NCBI GenBank assembly: GCA_016285335.1
Contig: JAEEQO010000093.1
Coordinates: 1-10,682, forward strand
Direction of reading: 5' to 3'
Length of the DNA: 10,682 bases
Source of the DNA: Victivallales bacterium
Lineage (GTDB): Bacteria > Verrucomicrobiota > Lentisphaeria > Victivallales > UBA1829
Shown here: positions 1 to 6,026 of the stretch, in pieces
Numbering within the stretch: the stretch's first letter is position 1
Layout: every line of letters starts with the position of its first letter
The notes under the pieces: generated by a model
Databases searched by the model: none
What the model was told of the DNA's origin: nothing
The model's input: only the letters and a program-made list of their open reading frames with translations
Made by a program: the position numbers and the translations under genes

Positions 1-51
1 GCCTGTTTTGGCGTAGGGGATCGCTTCGCTTGTTACCCAGAGGATTTTCAT
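1..51 (-). CDS. glgA: Glycogen synthase, N-terminal 17 codons only (runs off left edge)
   Basis: The minus strand from base 51 reads MKILWVTSEAIPYAKTG. This is the characteristic N-terminus of bacterial ADP-glucose-dependent glycogen synthases (GT5 family), whose start is MKIL-V-SE--P-AKTGGL; the K-T-G piece binds the ADP-glucose phosphate. The enzyme would extend alpha-1,4-glucan chains in the cytoplasm. The ATG at 51-49 is supported by an AAAGGA ribosome site at 66-61 with 9-nt spacing. The gene lies 70 nt downstream of the rhomboid gene on the same strand, so it may be read from that transcript. I see no clear promoter of its own in 52-121. Only the first 17 residues are visible, so the catalytic domains cannot be judged. 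A starch synthase would look the same here. Confidence 0.85.
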   Translation of the reverse strand, partial: MKILWVTSEAIPYAKTG

Positions 52-121
52 TTCGGGGAGTCCTTTCCGGTTGAATGGGGAATGGGCGGTTGAAGTCATT
101 GCGTTATGGGGGGGGGAACGG

Positions 122-1048
122 TCAGGAACGGCGCATCTCCTCGCGTGCCTGTTTCAGGCGCTGGAGCTCCTGTTCGGTGAGGCTGTTGATGCCGGTCCTG
201 GAGATCTTGTCGAGCAGGTAATCCAGTTCGCGCTGGGAAACGCGCGTGCCGTTGAACCCGAAGTTCGATCCCGAGCTGAAGTTCGGGCCGTAGTCGGGTT
301 CGCGGTCCGGGCTGCGGCGGTAGGTCCAGCCGGACGCGGAGGCGTTTCCGCCGTCGTTCTTCGGCGGGGGCGGCGGACGGTATCCGCGGCGTCCGGAAAC
401 GATCGCGGTCAACGGGTCCCAGATGATTTCCCGGCGGAAGAAGAGTTTGAGGAAGAGATAGCCGCCGACCAGGCCGCCGATGTGCGCCAGGTGCGCCACG
501 TTGGACTGGCTGCCCGTGAGCTCCAGCACGATTTCCAGCGCGAAGAACACGATCGCCATGGTCCTGAGCTTGATGGGGAACGGGATGAAGAGCAGAAGCA
601 TCGGGATTTCGGGTGCCATGACAGCGGCCGCGGCGGTCACGCCCATCACGGCTCCGCTGGCGCCGCAGAGCACCGTGGGAATGTCGCCGCGCCAAACGCT
701 CACAAGCCACAGAAGGTTGCCGATCAGTCCGGTGGTCAGATAAAGCGCGAGAAACGCCCTGCCGCCGAGACGCGGCGCCACGATACCGCCGAAGATGTAA
801 AGCCCCCACATATTGAACAGGATATGGCTGAACCCGCCGTGCATGAACATCGCGGTCAGGGGCTGCCAGTACATCCCATGGCGGATGCCGTCCACGCTCA
901 GCATGAGCATCTCTTCGGTCCGCGGCGATCCGGTCATGATGAACATGACGGCATTGATCGCGATCAGCGCGTACACGCAGCTCAGGCCGGTCTTGATCTT
1001 GTTTTCCGGCTCCGGCCGCCGTCTCATATAGTCTCTGTCGTCCAGCAT
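122..1048 (-). CDS. Rhomboid-family intramembrane serine protease with C-terminal helical tail
   Basis: A 308-residue polytopic membrane protein of the rhomboid family, which cleaves transmembrane segments inside the bilayer. Counting from the chosen ATG, the family hallmarks are WQPLTAMFMHGGFSHILFN (61-79, H75 and N79 forming the oxyanion-side HxxxN), the catalytic serine in GASG (129-132, S131), and the catalytic histidine in AHIGGLVGG (H189). About six hydrophobic segments lie between residues 22 and 205. A proline run (225-229) and a Gly/Ser/Asn-rich linker follow. Residues 272-304 form a short charged helical tail (ELDYLLDKISRTGINSLTEQ) resembling the DUF6576-type tail found on many Bacteroidota/PVC rhomboids. 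I chose the ATG at 1048-1046 because GAGG lies just upstream (1057-1054). The frame opens earlier at a TTG (1069), which has no ribosome site. Substrate is unknown. glgA follows 70 nt downstream. Confidence 0.9.
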   Translation of the reverse strand: MLDDRDYMRRRPEPENKIKTGLSCVYALIAINAVMFIMTGSPRTEEMLMLSVDGIRHGMYWQPLTAMFMHGGFSHILFNMWGLYIFGGIVAPRLGGRAFLALYLTTGLIGNLLWLVSVWRGDIPTVLCGASGAVMGVTAAAAVMAPEIPMLLLFIPFPIKLRTMAIVFFALEIVLELTGSQSNVAHLAHIGGLVGGYLFLKLFFRREIIWDPLTAIVSGRRGYRPPPPPKNDGGNASASGWTYRRSPDREPDYGPNFSSGSNFGFNGTRVSQRELDYLLDKISRTGINSLTEQELQRLKQAREEMRRS

Positions 1049-1096
1049 AAAATCCTCAATTCCTGTCAAAAAAGGTCAAGTGGCAGTCAAATCAAT

Positions 1097-1125
1097 AATA
1101 TATCCCGTGTCGACCTTTTTTTCAA
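1097..1125 (-). promoter_or_regulatory. Predicted sigma70-type promoter for the rhomboid gene
   Basis: On the minus strand there is TTGAAA (1125-1120), a 17-bp spacer, then TATATT (1102-1097), a 5/6 match to each consensus hexamer. Transcription would start near 1090, giving a leader of about 40 nt before the ATG at 1048. The site lies downstream of the terminator-like hairpin at 1148-1166, as expected for an independent transcription unit. Confidence 0.6.
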
Positions 1126-1147
1126 GCGGAAAACGCCCGCGCGAGCG

Positions 1148-1166
1148 AAAAGGAGGCAAAGCCTCC
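1148..1166 (-). terminator. Probable intrinsic terminator after the DUF4139-like gene
   Basis: The minus-strand RNA folds as GGAGGC (1166-1161), loop UUU, GCCUCC (1157-1152), followed at once by UUUU (1151-1148). It is a perfect 6-bp GC-rich stem with a short U tract, 68 nt past the stop codon of the upstream gene. The U tract is short, so efficiency is uncertain. A related hairpin with the same AAA/TTT loop is at 10405-10419. Confidence 0.55.
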
Positions 1167-1169
1167 GCT

Positions 1170-1233
1170 GCTGTGCTTCGGAACGCACATGTGCGCGAGC
1201 GGAGCCGCGCACCGTTCGGCACAGCTTGCTGTG
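1170..1233. repeat. Nested and competing inverted repeats in the 164-nt gap
   Basis: Three arms can pair in alternative ways: GCTGTGC plus GAAC (1170-1176, 1181-1184), GTTC plus GCACAGC (1214-1217, 1219-1225) and GCTGTG (1228-1233). The middle arm can pair with the left one (a long stem) or with the right one (CACAGC-TT-GCTGTG, abutting the stop codon at 1234). A perfect 12-bp palindrome CGCACATGTGCG lies at 1184-1195. No gene is supported between 1070 and 1233. Confidence 0.6.
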
Positions 1234-3078
1234 TCAGTTGTCGAGGATGACTTTGTAGGTGTAGTTGAGCTCGATCCTGCCGGAGGCTGGCACGGTGACT
1301 TCCCACACCAGTTTCGCCTTCTGGTTCCGCGTCCGGGTTTCCGTCAGGAGCGTCACATTCTTCGGATCGCCGCCGGCTTGGATCAGTTCGCCGAAGAAGA
1401 CGGATTCGACGGATATTCTGACATCCTTCAGGCCACGGTTCACAAGCACGATCTGCGCGGTAACGTCCGGGTAGCGGTATCTGAGTTCGGAGAGGCCTTT
1501 GTTTTCCGTATAATACCGGTCCCGGTTGCCGCTTTCGATCTGGGTCATGGCGCCGGAAACGGACATGGATTTCGTGATTTTGATCGTGGCAGGGTCGCCG
1601 GAGCCGAACCATGTGCCGGTGCTCTGGCCGAGGACCTCGCCGTTGCGCTCGATCTCGTACGGCGCGGTGGTCAGCGCGAAATCGAACGGATTGCGGAAAC
1701 GGATGCAATCCCACGGCGTCGTGTCGCCGGATGCCTCGCCGAAGGAGAATTTCTTGTCCATCGGAGCGGTCCAGGTGGTGATCTCCTCGAAATCCGCGGA
1801 ACCGGCCGCGACCGGCAGCTGCAGGACGTCGCCTTTCTTCATGGTGAGCTTTCCGGCGGACTTGTACTGCATGCTGTCCATCCCGGACGCGCTCCACAGC
1901 GAGGGCCGGTTGACTGTGGCCTGGACATCGTCGTAGTCGGGCGCGAAATTGGAGAAGACCGACTGGCTCATCACGTTGCCCGCGACGCCGGATCGCAGAT
2001 AGGAGGGCGAGTTCGGGTTGGCGAGGTTGTTCAGGAAATTCTGCAGCGTCATGCCCTTCGAGAGAGCGGAGAGCGAGGAAGCGAAGGTCATGTTCGGGAA
2101 GCCGGAAATGAGCTCGACCTCGACATTTTCGAAGTCTTCGAGGTCGTTCAGAATCGTGGCGGACGCATTGATCGCGAGTTTGCCGTTGTCGGCGAGGTCG
2201 ACACGATAGAACGGCGACCAGGTAACGCCGTCGGAAAGATAGCGCATCCGGACAGGACCGAGGTGGGTCTTCGGCGCTTCAATGACCTGGACTTCCTCCG
2301 TCACAGTCATTTTCGGGACGGGCGTCTTGCCGTCGGACATGCTCGCCGCCCGGATCCTCGCCACGTCGTCCTGCCGGACCGTGATGTAGTCGCCGTCTTC
2401 GGTCTGAATCGTGAGGAAGCCCGCGCCGAACGGCGATTTGCGAGCGACGGGGAGCGAGGCGGACGAGGAATAGCGGATGGAGGACGAGGAGGACAGGTAC
2501 GCGGACAGCGAATCGACGGTCTCGCCGGACTGAGGCTGTTCTTCCGTCTTCGGCTTCCGGTTGCCGACCACGACGCCGGACAGCTCAGGACCGTCCTTCA
2601 GCTTCAGCGTGACCTGTTTCCACTCGTACACGTCGGTCATGCTGGACCAGTCGGGACGGTAGCCCGGCGCGTCGTTGTCCGCGGGGGACTGTCCGGTCAC
2701 GACGCGTTCGCGGGTGGTGCGGCGGACGGTCGTGTCCGCCGGGTCGAACCACAGGGTGCCGTGCCGGGGCGTGACCATGGGCTTCAGGACCAGCGGCTCG
2801 CTCCAGTCGCGGGCGGCGATCTGCCGCGTGACGAACCCGAATCCGTTCTTGAAGAGCTGGAGCTTCACGACCGGGGCGTTGTCCGGCTCCTCGGATAGTT
2901 TCGAACCGACGGCTTTTGTCCCGGCGGGACCCGCCTTGCCGTCCGCGGACGCAGTCTGTTTTGCGCGGAACGGATTGCAGCGGAATTTGCCGCAGCGGAA
3001 CGAGAGGAAAGCGAAAGCGGCCGCGGCTATGGCGATGATGATCGCCGCGCAGATCAGGAATGTCAGGATTTTTTTCAT
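1234..3078 (-). CDS. Membrane-anchored DUF4139-like protein of unknown function
   Basis: A 614-residue protein. It has a lysine start (MKK) and one hydrophobic helix (about residues 5-26), so it is most likely anchored in the inner membrane with its bulk outside the cytoplasm; an uncleaved signal is more likely than a lipobox. Residues 68-100 (VVKLQLFKNGFGFVTRQI) resemble the N-terminal beta region of DUF4139/DUF4140-type proteins. Residues 274-325 match the DUF4139 core pattern (RYLSDGVTWSPFYRVDL, then ILNDLEDFENVEVELISG), and the C-terminal 540-610 is a beta-strand series ending in an ELNYTYKV strand. A serine-rich stretch is at 195-208. I chose the ATG at 3078 because AGGAGA (3091-3086) stands 7 nt upstream; the frame stays open to 3150 but without an ATG and ribosome site. 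No enzymatic residues are recognisable and the cellular role is not known. It has its own predicted promoter and a terminator-like hairpin downstream. Confidence 0.75.
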   Translation of the reverse strand: MKKILTFLICAAIIIAIAAAAFAFLSFRCGKFRCNPFRAKQTASADGKAGPAGTKAVGSKLSEEPDNAPVVKLQLFKNGFGFVTRQIAARDWSEPLVLKPMVTPRHGTLWFDPADTTVRRTTRERVVTGQSPADNDAPGYRPDWSSMTDVYEWKQVTLKLKDGPELSGVVVGNRKPKTEEQPQSGETVDSLSAYLSSSSSIRYSSSASLPVARKSPFGAGFLTIQTEDGDYITVRQDDVARIRAASMSDGKTPVPKMTVTEEVQVIEAPKTHLGPVRMRYLSDGVTWSPFYRVDLADNGKLAINASATILNDLEDFENVEVELISGFPNMTFASSLSALSKGMTLQNFLNNLANPNSPSYLRSGVAGNVMSQSVFSNFAPDYDDVQATVNRPSLWSASGMDSMQYKSAGKLTMKKGDVLQLPVAAGSADFEEITTWTAPMDKKFSFGEASGDTTPWDCIRFRNPFDFALTTAPYEIERNGEVLGQSTGTWFGSGDPATIKITKSMSVSGAMTQIESGNRDRYYTENKGLSELRYRYPDVTAQIVLVNRGLKDVRISVESVFFGELIQAGGDPKNVTLLTETRTRNQKAKLVWEVTVPASGRIELNYTYKVILDN

Positions 3079-3146
3079 GGCGTGGTCTCCTGTGATTCGA
3101 GGTGAAGTTGCCGGAAAGGCTGAAAGGATGAAGACGTTTTTCAGTA

Positions 3147-3175
3147 ACAATACATCGTCTTTTCCGTATTTTCAA
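3147..3175 (-). promoter_or_regulatory. Predicted sigma70-type promoter for the DUF4139-like gene
   Basis: On the minus strand there is TTGAAA (3175-3170), a 17-bp spacer and TATTGT (3152-3147, 4/6 match). This predicts a start near 3140 and a leader of about 60 nt before the ATG at 3078. The 177-nt gap 3079-3255 is AT-richer than the flanking genes and holds no other supported feature apart from a weak hairpin at 3218-3239. Confidence 0.5.
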
Positions 3176-3217
3176 ACGCGGATGAAGTTTTTATGCACAC
3201 AAAGTCTGCCGAAACAG

Positions 3218-3239
3218 TGCGCGGTTGTGTTCGCGCGCA
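3218..3239 (-). terminator. Weak hairpin after recO, possible operon end
   Basis: TGCGCG and CGCGCA form a perfect 6-bp stem around a 10-nt loop, 17 nt past the recO stop codon. The following RNA (CUGUUUCGG) has only a poor U tract, so an intrinsic terminator is possible but not convincing. Confidence 0.25.
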
Positions 3240-3255
3240 TTATGAGCGGAAAACC

Positions 3256-3858
3256 CTATGCCGACATCATACGGTAACGCGTCTCGATCCAGCCGGAAAT
3301 GCGGTTTAGCGTGGTCTCGTCGACCTCCGGCCAGGGCGCGGCGGCATCGACGGCGCAGCGGAAAAGCGGCGCGGCGAGCTCCGGGAACGGCACCACGCCG
3401 GACAGCATGCCGTGTTCGCGGAGGACGGCGAGGCGGGCGAGCATGAGCGGGATTTGAGGAGAGAGCGTCTGTTCCATGCGCGTGAGCATCACGGAAAACG
3501 CCTGCCAGGCGAGCGGCATTTCGAGCATGGGCTGGGCGCGGCGGAGCGTTTCGGCGGCAAACGAGCATGCGGCGAGGTAGCAGTCCATGGACTCCGCGAG
3601 GCCGTCGTGGGCGGCCGTAAGGTCCAGGGAGACGAGCGACGGCATGGAATCCGCACGGCGGGACGGGCGGAACTCGAGGAGAAACTCGCGGAAGACGCCC
3701 GCGGTCGGGAACTGCTTTTTTCCGATGGCGCGGGCGCCCTTCAGCACGAAGTCGAGGCGGCCGTGGTCGGCGCTGATCCCGGCGACGACGAGGCTGGTGT
3801 CGCGGAACGGCGTCTTGCGGAGGATCATGTACCGGGTCTTGAAGGTCCCCGAGCTCAT
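3256..3858 (-). CDS. recO: DNA repair protein RecO (short, zinc-motif-less)
   Basis: RecO binds DNA and SSB and, with RecR, loads RecA on gapped DNA in the RecFOR recombination pathway. The first ~70 residues match the RecO OB-fold: YMILRKTPFRDTSLVV then HGRLDFVLKGARAIGKK, the latter corresponding to the conserved T--HG-----KGARR segment. A helical region follows (80-150). The protein is 200 residues; typical RecO is about 240. It lacks the Cys4 zinc site found in the C-terminal half of many RecO proteins: only C170 is near the expected place. Its ATG overlaps the TGA of the upstream rlmN-ankyrin frame by 4 nt (ATGA), and no good ribosome site precedes it, which suggests translational coupling. 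It is the last gene of the predicted three-gene operon. Confidence 0.82.
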   Translation of the reverse strand: MSSGTFKTRYMILRKTPFRDTSLVVAGISADHGRLDFVLKGARAIGKKQFPTAGVFREFLLEFRPSRRADSMPSLVSLDLTAAHDGLAESMDCYLAACSFAAETLRRAQPMLEMPLAWQAFSVMLTRMEQTLSPQIPLMLARLAVLREHGMLSGVVPFPELAAPLFRCAVDAAAPWPEVDETTLNRISGWIETRYRMMSA

Positions 3859-6026
3859 TGTTCCATGGCTTTTTCGAGGTAATTGATCGCCTCGCGCGAA
3901 CGGGCATAGGCGACGGGCCGTTTTCCCGCGTGGTCGATCTCGTGCGGGCTGGCGCCGTGTTCCACCAGGTACTGTATGATCTCCATGTTCCCTGTCTCGG
4001 CGGCCCAGAAGAGCGGCTTCTTGCCGTCCTCGATGACGCCGTTGCGGGCGAGGAGTTCGTGGAATCCTTCGATGTTGGCGATTTTCAACGTCTTGTAGAT
4101 GCGGTTCACGCTCGAATTCAGCGGCAGTTCCCGTTCCACCAGCGCCCGGACGATCTTCATATTCCCGGCGAAAATGGCGTGCTTCATGGCCGCAAGGCCG
4201 ATGGCGGTGGCCTCGTTGTAGCGGTTGAAGACGGTGTATTCGATCTCGACGGGTCCGGCGCTGATCCCCTGGTTCCCGGCGAACTTCTCGATGCGGTCGA
4301 GCAGATAGAGCGCGGTATCGGTGTTGCCGTAGTCGATGGCGAGGAAGAGCGGGGTGTCGCCCTTGCTGGTGAACGAGAAATCCGGCGCGCCGTGTTCGTG
4401 GAGATATTTCACGATGTCGAGTGAGGACTGCTTCGCCATGGCGGCAAACATCACGACATTGCGGTCCATGTCGTCGCGCTTGTCGAGCTTCGCGCCCGCG
4501 TCGGTCAGAACCTTCACGTTCTGAAGCATCCCGAGGCGGGCGGCCTCCATGACGGGCGTCTTGCCGGCGCGGCCTTCGGCATTCACGTCGGCTCCCGCGA
4601 CGATGAGCGTGCGCAGGATCGCGGGATCGGGTTCGCCGGCGGCGTAATGAATGGCGCGGACGCCGTTTTCATCGGCGGCTTCCGGATCGGCGTGGGATGC
4701 GAGAAGCGCGGAAACGCGAGGTGCGTCGGAGAGCGCCACGGCCATCATGAGCGGAGTGCGGCCGGTCTCCGGGTCGAAGAAATTCGGGTCGGTGACGGAA
4801 AGCGCGTCATAGAGAGGGCCGAGGTCTTCTTCGGGGTTGTAGACCTCGGCGACGAGCTCGCGCTGGGCGTCGGAAAGCGTCTTCGGGTGCGAGGTCGAGG
4901 AGAAAAGGGAACAGGACGCGGCGGAAAGGAGCGTCAGAACGGCGGCGAAAAGCGTGACGGCTTTGCCCGCGGCACGTTTTTTCGAGCTGGCGCGGAGCTG
5001 GCCGCAGGCGGCGGTGGCGGAAGCGCCCTTTTCCACGCGGACCGTGACCGGCACATGCAACGTCTTCAGCGCGTTTTCGAACTGCTTGACGGCCTCGCGC
5101 GAGGGGCGTTCGAACGCGCCGCGCGCCTTGTTGTACGGGATGAGGTTGACCTTGGCGTTCGCGTCCGCGGCGAGGCGGGCGAACTTGCGCGCCATTTCCG
5201 GGGAATCGTTGATGCCGGCGAGGAGGACGTATTCGATGGTGAGCAGACGGCCCGTGGCCTCGCGGTGCGCCTGGCACGCGGCGAGGATCTCGCGGATGTC
5301 GCGGCGGAATTTCGTGGGGATGAGGAGAGCGCGCGTCTTATCGTCCGGGGCATGGAGCGAAAGCGCGAGGTTCCACTGCTTGCGGAGCTCGGTGAGCGCC
5401 TTGATGCCGGGCGTCCAGCCGCTGGTGGAGATGGTCACGCGGCGCTGGGCGAGAGCAACGCCTTCGGGATTCGTGATCACGTTCAGCGCGGCGACGAGGT
5501 TGTCGAAGTTCAGCAGCGGTTCGCCGATGCCCATCATGACCACGTTGTCCGGGGCCTGGCCGAGCTTGCGGCAGAGCAGGAAATACTGCTCGATGATCTC
5601 GCCCGCGGAGAGGTTGCGCATGAGGCCGTCCGCGCCGCTGGAGCAGAAGACGCAGGAAACCGGGCAGCCGACCTGCGAGCTCAGGCAGAACGTCATGCGT
5701 CCGTCCTCGGCGGGAATGCGGGCGCACTCGACCGTTTCGCCGTCGTGAAGCCGGAGCAGATACTTCGCGGAACCGTCGTCGGCGGGGTATTCCGCCTCGA
5801 TTTCGACGGAAGCGCACAGGAACGCCTGCGAAAGCGCGTCCTTCGCGGCGGCGGAAAGATTGGTCATGAGCGCGGGATCGACGATCCATTTTTTGACGAC
5901 CCAGTCGTACACCTGGGCGGCGCGGTATGCGGGCTGTCCGGCGGCTTTCAGCGCCGCGGCGATCTCCTCTTTCGAGGCGGACGCCAGGAAGGGTTTCGCA
6001 TCATTCATAGTCGTATTCGTCGTCAT
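3855..6026 (-). CDS. rlmN: RlmN 23S rRNA/tRNA A2503/A37 C2-methyltransferase fused in frame to an ankyrin-repeat lipoprotein-like domain
   Basis: One 723-codon frame. Residues 1-~350 are a complete RlmN, the radical-SAM enzyme that methylates C2 of adenosine 2503 in 23S rRNA and A37 in some tRNAs. The CX3CX2C iron-sulphur motif is C121, C125 and C128. The resolving cysteine is C114 (FCLSSQVGC), and the methyl-carrying cysteine is C341 in AACGQL. MGIGEPLLN (165-173), RRVTISTSGW (195-204) and SLHAP (223-227) are family landmarks. After CGQL comes a basic patch (KKR, 349-351), a hydrophobic stretch (356-369) and SAASC with C372, which together look like a lipoprotein signal. Ankyrin repeats run from about 422 to 720 (TGRTPLMMAV, AGKTPVMEAARLG, KKPLFWAAETGNMEIIQYL). 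Normal RlmN is about 350-390 residues. The ATG at 6026 has AAAGGAG 7 nt upstream and overlaps the preceding gene by 26 nt. A true fusion, hidden internal start or sequence/slippage effect are all possible. The RlmN call is very secure; the one-protein reading is not. Confidence 0.85.
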   Translation of the reverse strand: MTTNTTMNDAKPFLASASKEEIAAALKAAGQPAYRAAQVYDWVVKKWIVDPALMTNLSAAAKDALSQAFLCASVEIEAEYPADDGSAKYLLRLHDGETVECARIPAEDGRMTFCLSSQVGCPVSCVFCSSGADGLMRNLSAGEIIEQYFLLCRKLGQAPDNVVMMGIGEPLLNFDNLVAALNVITNPEGVALAQRRVTISTSGWTPGIKALTELRKQWNLALSLHAPDDKTRALLIPTKFRRDIREILAACQAHREATGRLLTIEYVLLAGINDSPEMARKFARLAADANAKVNLIPYNKARGAFERPSREAVKQFENALKTLHVPVTVRVEKGASATAACGQLRASSKKRAAGKAVTLFAAVLTLLSAASCSLFSSTSHPKTLSDAQRELVAEVYNPEEDLGPLYDALSVTDPNFFDPETGRTPLMMAVALSDAPRVSALLASHADPEAADENGVRAIHYAAGEPDPAILRTLIVAGADVNAEGRAGKTPVMEAARLGMLQNVKVLTDAGAKLDKRDDMDRNVVMFAAMAKQSSLDIVKYLHEHGAPDFSFTSKGDTPLFLAIDYGNTDTALYLLDRIEKFAGNQGISAGPVEIEYTVFNRYNEATAIGLAAMKHAIFAGNMKIVRALVERELPLNSSVNRIYKTLKIANIEGFHELLARNGVIEDGKKPLFWAAETGNMEIIQYLVEHGASPHEIDHAGKRPVAYARSREAINYLEKAMEQ
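4911..4991 (-). other. Internal lipoprotein-signal-like segment inside the rlmN-ankyrin frame
   Basis: Codons 346-372 encode a positively charged start (KKRAAGK), an apolar core (AVTLFAAVLTLL) and SAASC ending in C372. This is the n-h-lipobox order of a signal peptidase II substrate, but it is embedded after a cytoplasmic enzyme. The -3 residue is Ala rather than the usual Leu, so the lipobox is acceptable but not ideal. No ATG lies in this frame nearby. The closest upstream start-type codon is GTG for V331 (5036-5034), without a ribosome site. If the frame is translated whole, the segment could act as an internal transmembrane helix with RlmN inside and the ankyrin repeats outside. Confidence 0.5.

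Noticed and set aside
1049..1069. TTG start seven codons before the chosen rhomboid start
   Set aside because: No ribosome site precedes it, whereas the ATG at 1048 has GAGG close upstream.
1189..2898. 569-codon plus-strand open frame opposite the DUF4139-like gene
   Set aside because: Composition is that of a GC-rich antisense shadow, with no recognisable domain or ribosome site; the minus-strand gene has domain matches, a Shine-Dalgarno and a promoter.
3079..3150. Longer N-terminus for the DUF4139-like protein
   Set aside because: It would begin at a TTG overlapping the predicted promoter; the ATG at 3078 has AGGAGA at 7 nt and gives a normal MKK membrane-signal start.
5034..5036. Internal GTG (V331 of the RlmN frame) as start of a separate ankyrin lipoprotein
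   Set aside because: No Shine-Dalgarno upstream, and it would give a signal peptide with an unusually long leader of about 25 residues; left as a possibility only.
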